Positions 22,482 to 33,814 of a stretch of 64,000 nt of DNA are shown piece after piece; position 1 is the first letter of the stretch; each line of letters begins with the position of its first letter. Location: assembly GCA_016800925.1 (NCBI GenBank), contig JABCPU010000002.1:62001-126000 (forward strand), written 5' to 3'. The notes under the pieces were generated by a model. The model had not been told where the DNA came from and did not search any database. It saw only the letters and a program-made list of their open reading frames with translations. The DNA is from Suillus spraguei. Lineage: Eukaryota > Basidiomycota > Agaricomycetes > Boletales > Suillaceae. Made by a program: the position numbers and the translations under genes.

Positions 22482-24291
22482 ATGATCCCCACCGAATCTG
22501 TCCCATCGCAATTGGATTATTATTCAGACAACCTTCTGTGTGAAACAGCTGACAGTGACATACCTATCACAGGTATTATTAAGTGATCCAACCAAATCCG
22601 CCAATTGAAGCTGACATTCTGATTTACCTTCAAGGTTGTTGCAAGACAGTCCTTGACTTTATCGCAAACTCTGAGAAAGAAGTTGAAGTACATTTGGATA
22701 AGATCAATTGATAACGCCAGGACCTGATCATGATACCAGGAATTCTCAGATATTCACCCAGAAGATTTCAAAACAATATCTTGTATCATCGAACAGATCA
22801 AAATGACTGAGCAGAAACCAAGGTAGGACTTTAGCATTTAGGTTTGATGTCTTTACCATGATCGATCATCTATAGATTCACTTACGACTATGTTAACTGC
22901 CATCTCCTGGTCGAAATGCCAAGTCATGTGCATGAAATCCCATGCACAGTGTTCAAAGCCTGGTTTGACAGGTTCCTGGACTCTCTGGATTTTGACCACA
23001 CCCTCATGAATGCAAATGTATTCATGAATGCTGAGGTGAAAACGGAGGAGCTATCGACTATTCCGGACATGGCAATGTCTCTTATCATAGGGAATCCTCG
23101 CAGACCTCTCAAAGAGGTCCTCCCTGTCCTCATAGAATCTGGATTCTCTCAGGATACAAATCTGCTGATCATGAAGCTCCGGAAGCAGATTCTTGCCAAG
23201 CCAGAAGTCCTCATGGTCATTGTGGCCCTCATAGGGGAGACAAAACCATATCATTCACCTGAACACTCGTCTGAAGCATGGAATACACTATTGAAAGAAA
23301 CACCACCTCGCTCGTTCAACTCCTTCCTTGAACTTCAACCCGTGGATTTGGAGTCCACTGATCCCATCACCATAGCCGGTGTGGGTAACACAACTCTGCT
23401 GGGGTGCAGATATATGTTGAATGCTGCCTAGCTGCTATTCAACCCAAGGGTTTCTGGTCCAAGGCTCAGAGCTCAGAGGAGTAAAATCATTATTCAAACA
23501 GTGAGTCTCAGACTGCTACTGGTAGGTAGTGAAGTGGTGTCAAGACAGGTGCAAGGTAAGGTTCCTATGTAATCAACCAAAATGCGGACCTAAGGTAAGG
23601 AAAGCCTAAGTAAGAGACACTATGCAAAAGCCACTCTTTTAAGGTCAGCCTGAGTTTGTCTGTTACACCGGTCATCAGTGGTTGGGTTTTCAGACTGTAG
23701 AGATCTGGGTATGGGTGAGAGGAGATAGTCCTATCAATGTCAACCTTGTGACTGGGGCATGCACAGCACATGGTGTAAGTATTCTTCCAGTATCTTGGTG
23801 TAGTACTAACTAGTCTTTTACAGAGACTGTACCCTGATCCACACATGGACGCTGTAAACGCTATGATCAATAAAGGTCTACGCTTGGTGAAAGACCGTTT
23901 GGGTTCCCTCTGCAAGGAGGCAAGCCCCACATACGACATCATGACATTGCAAGAATCTCCCATCATCTTCCCTCTCGCTTGGGACCATATTTGGAATTCA
24001 TTGGTGGCGGCATCAGGAGTTACGGCCCACTCTCGTTACCTGAAATGGTATGGGGAGTCCATTAGGGGTGTAAAACGCATGGCACGCCCAGATTCCCCTA
24101 CCAATGAACCGTCATCATCGAACTCTTGCTCTCGCACTCAGCCCAATGTCGAGGTCAGTAACAGCTCTGCACAACCTGGTGCTTCCAATGCACAGCAGGA
24201 TGGCAAGTCCAAGTCCAAGCATATGACGAAGCAGAGGACCGACGAGGGCAAGGGCAAGGGCAAGAGCATTATTCGTTGTACTGACGCATAG
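22482..24291 (+). CDS. Unrecognised multi-exon gene carried by the insertion
   Basis: No known family recognised. Starting at ATG 22482 (MIPTESVPSQLDYYSDNLLC), several in-phase introns can be removed. They yield ADILIYLQGCCKTVLDFIA, then EFSDIHPEDFKTISCIIEQI, then KPRFTYDYVNCHLLVEMP, then the long exon 22877 to about 23390 with FKAWFDRFLDSLDF and KEVLPVLIESGF. Later exons include EFVCYTGHQWLGFQTVEIWV and, after a GTAAGT..ACAG intron, RLYPDPHMDAVNAMINKGLR and SPIIFPLAWDHIWNSLVAAS. The C-terminus (24090-24291) is Ser/Gln-rich and then Lys/Gly-rich, ending with IIRCTDA. The codon pattern looks like a real protein, but the middle (23390-23640) is hard to splice and may be damaged. It could be a dispersed lineage-specific family rather than a transposon gene. 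Confidence 0.5.
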
Positions 24292-24350
24292 TGGATATAC
24301 TCGTACCTTGTTCCATATAGTCATTGATGTTACATGTACCTCTTTGTTGT

Positions 24351-24785
24351 AACACTCATAGGAAACTGAGGACGCTCCATGGTTACTTTGTTGTCAATCC
24401 GAAGGGATATGGGAAACGAATACAATCAATGTATCCGTATAATAGGCATACATACTAGCCGCAACGCGTAACACTATAGCAAAGCGGGGGAACATTCTAC
24501 AATCTCCTACAATACTCGGTAGGCAAACAAGATTTAGCGACACAGACAGAAGCGTAATACAAGAAATAACGTGAGGGTATCATAGAGGTGCCCAACTGTG
24601 TTCTATCTTAAAAGGGATTCTCGTCTTCTTCCATCGGCACTTCTGATGAGGTGTCTTTTGTAGGTTCTGCATCGCTTTGACTGTGATCTTCTTGCTCTGA
24701 TGAATATGATTCTTTAGGCGGGAAGAGGGCACCCATGGGTTTTGCGCCCCTGCATCACAGATTGCGTCAGGGCTGAGTACAAAGG
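24351..24785. repeat. Right copy of the 440-bp direct repeat
   Basis: Counterpart of 20469-20908. At its left end it keeps only the first ten codons of the RING gene (MERPQFPMSV) and then runs into the inserted DNA. Its right end continues without a break into the intact SPO12 gene. Confidence 0.95.
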
Positions 24786-25137
24786 TCCACGGGGATAGAC
24801 AAGACGTACTTGGTGAAGTGTTTCTGCTTCGCAGCGTTCAGCTTCTGTGTGACGGGTGTCATCAGGTTGTCTGTCGGTGAGACAAACTTGGGATTGCTGG
24901 AAAGAACGCGTCAACATCTGCCACTGATCTACGCGTTTCGTGAACCTACTTGCTCTTGGCCATCTTTTTGGCTAAGAGGGCTTTCATACCCATTCCAGGT
25001 ATAGCATTATTGGCGCCGTTTGCGACATGCCCGAGAGGTGCTTGTGGAACGACGATGTGGGCAGCTTGCGAGGGATTGTGCATTGGCTGAATGGGAGCAG
25101 AGACGGGAGAATCTGCAGGCGTAGATGTTGCAGACAT
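24608..25137 (-). CDS. SPO12: SPO12-like mitotic-exit protein
   Basis: Small nuclear/nucleolar protein; in yeasts Spo12 promotes release of Cdc14-type phosphatase at mitotic exit and has a meiotic role. Three exons: the first starts at the ATG at 25137 (MSATSTPADSPVSAPIQPM) and ends MAKSK. Exon 2 carries the family motif NPKFVSPTDNLMTPVTQKLN followed by AAKQKHFTK. Exon 3 is GAKPMGALFPPKE plus an acidic end (EVPMEEDENPF). The PTDNL..P.T.KL core contains the proline-directed sites known to be phosphorylated in Spo12. Total length is about 125 residues. The promoter carries two ACGCGT sites and a CACGTGAC palindrome. Confidence 0.87.
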
Positions 25138-25213
25138 TTCGATGATTGGTTCAAAGTAGAAGGAGAAAGGATAGAGCAGTGAAATATCAGATAGTTGAGG
25201 TCAAAGTCGAATG

Positions 25214-25267
25214 ACGCGTTCGAAAATCAACTGAACGCGTGACTGCACGTGACTTTGTTGTCACGTG
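25214..25267. promoter_or_regulatory. MCB pair plus CACGTGAC inverted repeat in the SPO12/RHEB promoter
   Basis: ACGCGT occurs at 25214-25219 and 25235-25240, 77 to 98 bases upstream of the SPO12 ATG. ACGCGT is the MluI cell-cycle box bound by MBF in fungi. Next to it CACGTGAC (25246-25253) and GTCACGTG (25260-25267) form a perfect inverted repeat around TTTGTT, as expected for a bHLH factor. Two more ACGCGT sites lie in the first SPO12 intron (24906 and 24931). Confidence 0.6.
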
Positions 25268-26373
25268 ATATTTGTTCACCGGAACATCACAAATCATTCT
25301 CACCAGATTCCTCGGACTTGCGGGATGCCAAGCCAGTGTCCGAGCCTCTTTCGCAGGCTGTACCGGCAGTGATGGATTTCCGGGTGTGTATGGCTTCGCT
25401 GGCTGTATCCTTGCCTTACACGGTCATTTAATTCCACACACTCTCGAGTTCAGCTTGGAACTTGCTCTGTAGGTTGTGTCGCATCTCTTACTTTGATACC
25501 GTTTCTATGCGATATATATCTTCAAGCAAGAGAGGAAGTCTCTCTTCTCGTAGTAATTGGATCATCGGCTAGCTCTTTTCGCTGAATGAACTTTTTCTCA
25601 AGGTCTCTTACGTCTCGTCATTTGGGTTGCCGATACAACGCACAAACTCCCCCGAGGGGCTTCACATAACGCATCCGTCATCGCCAGCAGTTCAAATGTT
25701 GGGTATTTTTGGCTGAATGCTTTGGTTCCTCTGAAAAGGATAATGCCACGACGTAATAACTCAGGGACTTTTGCGTTACGGCAGGTGTCTGTTATCTTCG
25801 CGCCCAACGGGCATCAAACAATCAATCTCCTACGGTTTTCTCCTTACCCTAGGCAAAGATATCTGCCTTGAGCATCATAAGACCGCTCGCGAGCCACTGC
25901 GGAGCCTGCCCATGTACTACTAGTTGCCGAGAAATTCGGGCCGTTTCTAGCGGATCACAAGACCCTTCGGTAAGAGTAGTAACGATATCCCGACGGTCAA
26001 GAAGGGAGTGAATAGGCGAGACCTTCAACGTGGTCGACTCGTGGACAAATCTTCCTGAAGTTGCGTGCTGGAATGAGTAAGACCCCGTATGGTACTAGTA
26101 CAGGAGTTCCTGCCTTGTAGAATACAATTACCTCCATCGTATTTATATAAACCTAGCTAGACTACCACAAAGAATAATCCTCTTGAGTTCCCGAGTCTAA
26201 AGACCGAACGTAGCGCTCGCTCGTCACGGAGAATTAGTTAAGTACTGCCGGCTAAACTTGGGGTCACAGTTCCACAACTGCCATTTACATTTTCTGGTCT
26301 CTTCATCCTGCTCGCCTTCTTCGTCTCTCTCTTCTATTTCTTTCGTTTATTTCATATACACTATCTTGTTAAT
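25268..26373. other. Divergent upstream region of RHEB
   Basis: About 1.1 kb. No coding exon, RNA gene or repeat recognised. The last about 100 bases before the RHEB ATG are CT-rich (TTCATCCTGCTCGCCTTCTT and following), a usual feature of fungal core promoters. Confidence 0.5.
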
Positions 26374-27191
26374 ATGGCTGCCAACACTTTGAGAAAGAGA
26401 AAAATCGCAGTTCTAGGTTCCCGTTCAGTTGGTATGTTGATCTCATTCCCAACGTCATCATACTCACCCCCTACTCCTCCAACAGGCAAATCTTCTCTTG
26501 TCATACAATTCATCGAGAACCATTTCGTCGATGCATACTATCCAACCATCGAAAGCACCTTTTCAAAGGGCGTAGCTTATAGAGGCGTAGAATACGACTG
26601 TGATATCATTGACACCGCCGGCCAGGTGTGCATTCTCATGTCTCCTCGCATATCGACACTAATTTCCATTCACAGGACGAGTACTCCATTCTCAATTCTA
26701 AACATGCAATTGGTATCCACGGCTACGTCCTCGTATACTCCGTCACCTCAAGACGATCTTTTGACATGATCAAAATCGTATACGACAAAATCATCGATTT
26801 TTGTGGCAAAAACGATATCCCATGCGTAATCGTTGGCGCTAAAACTGATTTACAGACGAGGTAGGTCGTCGTCCTTCTTTGTGCTTCGCCATCCCACCCT
26901 TGTGCTTTTTGTCAATGCCCTATTTTCATGCCTCACAGTCCCAATAGTAGACAGGTGGCTCCAAATGAAGGGGAAGAGCTAGCGAAGCTCAACAACGCTG
27001 CTTGGGTTGAAACTAGCGCCAAGAATAACGTCAACGTCGGTAAGGAGTTATCGCACTTGTCTCAGTATTGCTCTTCTTGACGCAGTCTTGTCGCAGGCAA
27101 AGTCTTCGAGCTATGTCTTGCAGAGATCGAGAAACGATCACCGTCCAGCAAAACGGATCAGCCAGAAGCAAGCAGATGTCTCATTATGTGA
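26374..27191 (+). CDS. RHB1: RHEB GTPase (RHB1)
   Basis: Ras-family GTPase that activates TORC1. Exons 26374-26431, 26486-26625, 26676-26860, about 26951-27039 and 27098-27191. The product shows the P-loop GSRSVGKSSLVIQF, the effector loop DAYYPTIESTFSK, DIIDTAGQDEYS, the specificity motif rendered GAKTDL (usually NKxD; here AKTD) and ETSAKNN. The C-terminus is CLIM, a CAAX box for prenylation. The intron before the last third ends TAGTAG, a tandem acceptor that changes the product by one residue. The P-loop Arg-Ser (GSRSVGKS) matches RHEB rather than RAS. About 185 residues, full length. Confidence 0.95.
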
Positions 27192-27606
27192 TAGGCGCGA
27201 CTCGGCTGTCCTTTGCTGTCATGCTCTCTGGTTACCCAATCTCCTTTCATACCCTGAGCCACTCGTTTTTCCTTGCACAAGTATTTCCTTCCGCTCCCTG
27301 GGAGTTTTCACTTTATCCGATTTTTCCGTCGGATTAGACTGTTTCTTTATAATCCGCTACATTGGTCAATGTCTCGTCGCGACTTGTACAGTGTGTAAAA
27401 TAATGCTTTCCTGGGGTCTCTCTGCCTGGTTTTCAACAGTACTAGTGTCTTCCCTGGTGGTTCATAATTCGTATCCATATCTCCACATTTTGTCCACTGC
27501 GTGAGGTACTTTGCTCCTATATTCGGTAGGTCGATTGGAGTTACATCAATTTTCATCTTGCCATACGTAAGTGTGTATCAATATGAATACATTGTGACCT
27601 TATCAT

Positions 27607-30600
27607 CTACGCCGTGCCATCACCAAGGAAGCGGGCCTGCGCATTTCTACCCTTCAACCCAACGGCTTTTATAACCTGGGGATCTCCTGGAACCAGATCG
27701 ATGGCCTGGTCGCTCCACTCTACATCCTCACCTTCAGCATCTAGAATAATTCCTTTTATAGGTTTTTGAGTGGAGAGTTCGACGGATTCGCCGTCGCTGC
27801 TGATGGAAAACCCCAAATCTTTGATGGCAGGAAATTTGATGAATTTAAAAGGCTCTGGCCTATAACAGACTGTTAGGAGATAAACCCAGAACACCTCATA
27901 CGTCCAAAACTCACCAATTGGAATGCCTGCCGAGAACAGTTCCAAATGCGTCGAGGAGACGTGCTGAGACGATGATCGTACGCGGAACTTCGCTCTGCTT
28001 TGTGCGCACTGGTTGACCGGGAAGATCGCCCGAGTACAACTCAGTGCTGGAATTAGGAGCAAGCACAATATCCTTTGAGAACTGCGTCGTCCAGGAGGAG
28101 TAAAGGTCGAAACAAGTGACTTCGAGTTTGGCCTTCTTCTCGGATAGAGTGCCGTTCGTGCCCCAGACCTCAAGAACTGTTGTAATTGTAAATTGGGCAG
28201 CTGATAAGTCATTCGTAAATGTCTTCTTTTCCTTGCGCGTCATCCCAACCGTGTACTGTCGCAATTCGCGTGAAATGGCGAAATACGCTGGTTTGGGACG
28301 CAAAAAGTAATCGACAATGGCCCACGACGTGGTTGGCCAGCAGTCATTGATCTAGTTCCTGTTAACTTGTAAACCCGATGTTTGTCCGATGACTCACCTG
28401 CCATACGAGAGCACCAGCAGTGTGCTCTCGGCCCTTTCCGCGCCAGTTTCTCCGCCAGAGTCGGTAAGCAGATGCAAGCGTCTCAGCTTGCATGATTTGT
28501 GTGTAATACACATAGCTAAACAGGAGTTAATTGAATCATAACAGACCTGTGGTATTAATGGCCGCTAACCTGTCCATGTCAAAGGCATGCTTGAAGTTTT
28601 CCATGAGGTAAAGCTAGAAAAACAATTATTGTAGTGGAGCTTTGAATGTCATAATAAATGCTATCATACTTCTAACCGGCGTTCGAAGCCATCGGCCTTG
28701 TTATGATTGTTGTTGACTCTGAGGGGATCTTCGGCATGACATACAGTGAAGTACAATTCACTTACCGGGATTGAGGATATCGCTCCGACTTGTCATCTGC
28801 AAGCCAGTAATCAACCGTGCGAATGTTGGGGTATCCCTCCCTGATGAAGCTTTAGCAATCGTAGATGCCAGTAAGGCCAGAACCGCTCACATTCCGAATT
28901 CAGATACGAAGCGACCGGCGAGTACATCCCAATTGTGCCAGGGTTCTTGAGACCCATGCCATACATTCCCTGAAGACCGATTGGAAAAACAACATATATC
29001 ACCGAACTTGTTCACGTACACTGGTGAAGGTCTCCGAGTGTTTTATCTGTTGTCACTTTGCCCGGGGCGCTGTAAGGAGAACTGCGGTGGTAGTGAATAT
29101 CGCAGAATTTTCGGACGATGGATGGCAGTGTCCGTTCATATATGTGTCGAGCGGGAAACTTGGTCTTTCTGAAGTCCGAAGTTTCGTCAGAGTAATCCAC
29201 GATATTCATTGATTCTGCAAGTTGATAATCCTCGTTGTTTCCGGCTGTAAAAAATATAAGAGTGAGAAGCACTTCACCAAAGTTCCTCCTTACCAAAGAT
29301 GACAATAGATGGGTGGTGTCTCAATCGCTTGACGTTTTGTTCCGCCTCAAGTTCGACAAGCTTCAGGAAAGAATCATATGCCGGGTACTAGAATACCTTT
29401 GAGCCTGAACTGACAGTGCAAAAACAGCAACTTACTTGACCACAGCCAAACATAAAATCTTGCCACACAAGTACTGCAACAGGATATAAATAAACAGACT
29501 AGCGAGTTGAGCAAAACCTTACTTCCAAGTTCTAGCGAAAGGAAGGTTATGAGTTGAATGGGCGAGGACTAAGAAGACAGTGCTCACCATCGCAAATATC
29601 GTAGAAAACATCATATTCATAGATACCCCCTCCCCAGACACGAACCATGTTCTGATTACCATCCACGAGCAGTTGAAGCCATGCACGATATCTTTTCGGA
29701 GTAAGGCTGTAGTAGATTTTTTCAATGAGATGCTTTGATAAAGGTAGCGTTATACTAACGTAGTGAGGAAAGAGTCCGCGGGAATCCAGTTAGAGCCTAT
29801 AGATATAGTTTCGGTGAGACATTCTCTCAAGCAAGAGGCATTGATTAAGATTACCACCACAAAAAATCCTGATGTTGTTAACTTCGAACAAGAAAGTGAG
29901 GCCTTCTTGATCAATAAGAGGCTCCTGGACAACTCGAACACGACGGAACGATACCCTCTGAGTTTTCGTGTCCAGAGTATTTCCTTCCTGTTGGGCTACA
30001 CGTTAGGCCATACAATCTACCTTATGAGAAGGAGTGCACTCACCGAGTCAGAAATAGTTACCTCGACTGTATACAAAGGTTGCTTGCCAAATCCAACTGG
30101 ATACCACAATTCAAGCACTCCAGGCGAGAAGCGGAACTCAGCGCGGGCACTTCCAGCACCGACTTTTATATTGCTCTCCGAGAGGATCACAGAATCCTGT
30201 GCACTTTTCAGCGTCACAGATGCTAACCCGCCGGGAGCCTTCTCAGATAGCGTCAAGTCAACAGTGATCCCTACATCCAGAGCCTCCGACACATCACTTC
30301 TGATGTCAACATCCGTGAGGTGGATGTTGTACGTGTGAAGGGTGATAGGCTTCCAAGGGCCAATGGTCATCAGAACTGGTCCCCAGTCCCAACCATAACT
30401 TTGGTGCACGTCGACAGCCTTTCCATTAAGATCAACAACGATGCTTACTTGTATTGTGCCTTGCGCACATGCAAGCGACTGGAATCGCCATTCCAAAGAT
30501 GCAACTTGCCGTGGGCTTGCTCCAGCTCCCTCCCCTAACCAGCTGACGTTCAGGAGTAAGTGTTTAACACATCGAATGAGCTCACCTTCAGGAAAGCACT

Positions 30601-31251
30601 CGAGAAGTTTATAACGAGCTCGTTGGCACCCAGTTTCAAGTATTGTTTTGCAGGTGCTCTGTATGCGATAAACTGATTTTCTGTGCTGAGTAGCAATAAA
30701 TATCAGACGAAACTCGAGGTACAGAGACAACTCGAAGCGCACTGACTCCAAGATTTTATGCCCATTCTATATTGAGGCGTCGTTTTAGCACCCGGGTTGA
30801 CATTATGTGGGGCGACAAAATTCATGCAACGCACCAACTCTACGCTCGCGAACGTATCGAGACCATCAAACACAAGGTCGATGTTGACGGCCGCAAGTTC
30901 TTTCGCGGAAACTTCAAAGGTATTCTTGAAAGCCCAGTCGGACTCTCCAACCCCTAATAGTCAATCAGCCCCTGAAACGCGATGAAGACCACCATGACGC
31001 ACACTGAACCTCCCATTCATTGAGACCCAGAAACTGGAATGAGCCGACTTCAAGTTAGTCGATCTGATATTCATCAAAATCATAATCGGACACACTGGAT
31101 CTGGAATCCGCTTTGCCTTCAGAAGTTCGACGTGTACCGTAGTTGGGAACTGCGATACCGCCAACCATTCGCCGTTCTTTGTGCCACGTCCGCCGCCCAC
31201 TTGGGTGAAAGACCAATCTTGTGTCAAAGATCTTGTGGTGCTCGTTGTCAT
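27607..31251 (-). CDS. Beta-mannosidase, glycoside hydrolase family 2 (intracellular, type B)
   Basis: Exo-enzyme removing terminal beta-mannose from manno-oligosaccharides. The start MTTSTTRSLTQDWSFTQVGG at 31251 carries no signal peptide, so it is probably intracellular. The domain order fits GH2 mannosidases. The N-terminal sugar-binding domain is followed by QSYGWDWGPVLMTIGPW, ELWYPVGFGKQPLYTVEV and NMVRVWGGGIYEYDVFYD. Next come LVWQDFMFGCGQYPAYDSFL and IVIFAGNNEDYQ, whose Glu in GNNE is the acid/base. The nucleophile region RFVSEFGMEGYPNIRTVDYW is complete after removal of a short intron near 28870. The C-terminal beta domain ends RNAQARFLGDGTA. About fifteen introns. No frame damage seen. 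Confidence 0.93.
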
Positions 31252-31564
31252 GGTGGGAGTACTAGTAGTAACCGAGGGATTGATTCTGTATGATCTTGGA
31301 GCAGCTATAAATCCTGCAACATGGGGACAATCGAGATCACCTGAGCATCATAGTAGTTCACAGCATATGTTGCCGATATTTCTCCGAATAGACTTCAATA
31401 TATTAAGTCACCTGACCCGTTCCCTAACCGTCGCGCATAATTGTAGTAATCAACAGCCAAACGACTTCTTCTTCTTCTATGTACAAAAGAATGTCGACTA
31501 TTACAATGCAGTATGTAGACATAGGTATCGGATACTACCAGCAACCTACTCATTATGACATTAA

Positions 31565-33669
31565 TCACAACAGATACGTGAAATTTTCCGACCCTTCTTC
31601 TAGCTCCCTTGCTTCGATCTCCTGATTCAACCGCGCCAAGTGTTGCCTGAATATCCACGACATTATGATGCAAAGAACACCGCTTCCTATACAGATAGCA
31701 TACGAGTTCCAATAGGAGGGACCCCATGACTTTGGCCAGACGTAGCTGATTCATTCGAAAGTGCGCATGAGAGATTTTGAACAGTCACAAGACCCGAAAC
31801 ACTCACGAGCCCACGATATTTCCTAACGATGAGAATGCGTTGACGAATGCAAGGGCTACAGCCCGCTTTGATGTTGGGCGGGGAATAGAATTGCTAACCC
31901 AGGCCCAGTACACGACAAACGCTGTATAAGACTGAGCCATCAGGAATCTGAAAAACAGTTTCAGTCGGCCCTCGAACGGAATAAGAGAGAATTATTACAA
32001 TGAGAGGTATCTAACCACGGTGTTCATAGTCGCCATGGCCATCATAAACCCCGCGATCCCGATGAGTAAAGGTATCGTAATGTGGCCACAACGTTCGCCT
32101 GTTGCATCAGAATGTCTCCACACAGCGTTAGTGGGGACTCAAACACGAACAAGAAGATAGTTCACCTTGACATCACAAATGCAACGCATGTTGCAAACAG
32201 CCAAGGTGGGGAGCAAAGCAACAAAGACACAGTTGAACTATAGCCTAGCGTTGCACTGAGCGTTGGAAAAAAGGCGTTGAATGATAGCAAGACATTCAAG
32301 GTCGCCATCGCTATCGCAAGCCACCAGACCTTCCAGTCTGAGAATGCCTGCTTCAGACCCGACTCCCCACCTTTGAAACTCTCAGTTTCATCATCTACAC
32401 CGACATCTTCCTCCATTCGTAATCGAGCAAGAACTTGTTCTTCGGCTGTGAGCCAGGAACACGATGTGGTAGGGAAGTCGGGAAGGATGAATATGGCGCA
32501 TATTGCAACACAAACTGTCATAGAACCTTCGATGTAAAACAGCCATCTTACGAGCGATGCTAAGGACCAGATTGACGGGAAACTAACACCACTTACCTCC
32601 AAGCTGCAAGGCCCATAACTCCATCCATGCCGTCCAGAATGGCTGATGCCAAGAGTGAGCCAAAGGCATTACTGATCATAATACCTATATTACCAACGTT
32701 GGGTGCGTCAATTTTATATGAAAAGGAACTGACCACAGCTTAATATTGCTGTTCGTTCGCCAAGCTCTCTTCGCTTGTACCTAAGCAATGTCAGTGGGAG
32801 GGAAAGATACCTCTTTTCAGTACTCACCATTTAGATAAGAGAAATAAAGCACCAGGAAAGAATGCAGCCTCGACGAATCCCAGGAAAAACCGAGTGTATA
32901 CAGCTCCAAGGAAGCTTCGAAATTTTTTCAATCTGCGTATAAACCAACAGCTAGAAGACATACTCATTTGTCGTTCCTGTTTTTTAATTCACATCAACAA
33001 TCTTTATGGTCTGGTACTGAACTGACCCGTTAGGACTGACATCAGACCCCATATTGCCATGCATGTCGGGAGATATATGGAGGGCCTCCCTATCTTGTTC
33101 AAGTACATATTCCTTCGTCTTCGTCAGCATCACACTAAAAGAAGTCCTCAAGTCACATACGATGGAACCTGCATTAGTGTGTAGCCGACGTAAAGAATAC
33201 TCAATATGGTATTGAATTGTTGCCCTTTCAAATGAAGATCCTCCTCAAAGCCGCGTAGTCTAGCTGCACTGTTACATGACAAGTAGAACTGCAACTTCAG
33301 TTATGGCGTAAAGATCGGCATGAAAAGCGAACCCACGCTGCATTATTGCGATCGATCTGCAGTCGTCAGATTATCGGCCAAAATCATTGATATCGGCTCA
33401 CATAGTTTAAGACATAAATAAGGACGAGGATGGACATCCTGAGGTCGACTTTACGGAGGAGACTTTGCTCGACTCGCTGCCTGTCCGGAAACTCGTCGTA
33501 AATGGCATGCTGTAAGACGACATCACTGTCCAAGCTGGTCTCGCATGCAGTATCAATATCTTCATATGCTTTGCAAAACAAATGGAGGGTCAATGGCTTG
33601 TTTGACAATATTTCTGTCGAGCTCACGCAAAGGTTCGTATGCAAGCCCATGAGAAGTTCTGCTCGACAT
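31565..33669 (-). CDS. MFS transporter A, anion:cation symporter family (DAL5/TNA1 type)
   Basis: Plasma-membrane permease of the family that moves allantoate, nicotinate or other organic anions with protons; the substrate cannot be told here. Key stretches: VEQSLLRKVDLRMSILVLIY, NYIDRNNAAAARLRGFEEDL (restored by two introns near 33300-33400), QFNTILSILYVGYTLMQVPS, FILPDFPTTSCSWLTAEEQV, DWKVWWLAIAMATLNVLLSF, FFPTLSATLGYSSTVSLLLC and the end SYVWPKSWGPSYWNSYAIC up to ENFTYLL. About twelve introns. No stop or frame break found. The start is uncertain: an ATG at 33669 and others up to 33776 are possible. First member of a local array. Confidence 0.87.
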
Positions 33670-33814
33670 GAGATGGTCTGGGACGGAGAACGATACCTGT
33701 TGGTATGAAGATGGGCCTGAGAAATCACGATACATGTTAACCAACATTGTGCCTGGGTGTCCCAGACAGGCCGCACGGATCAACGAGACATGTACTTTAA
33801 TCAAGTTGTTGCGG

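Noticed and set aside
20469..24785. The flanking 440-bp copies as LTRs of a retrotransposon.
   Set aside because: They contain pieces of the RING and SPO12 genes, lack TG..CA ends, and no gag or pol motif lies between them.
25550..26280. A possible rRNA-like or organellar insert upstream of RHEB.
   Set aside because: I could not match it to conserved rRNA segments; the resemblance was only in general composition.
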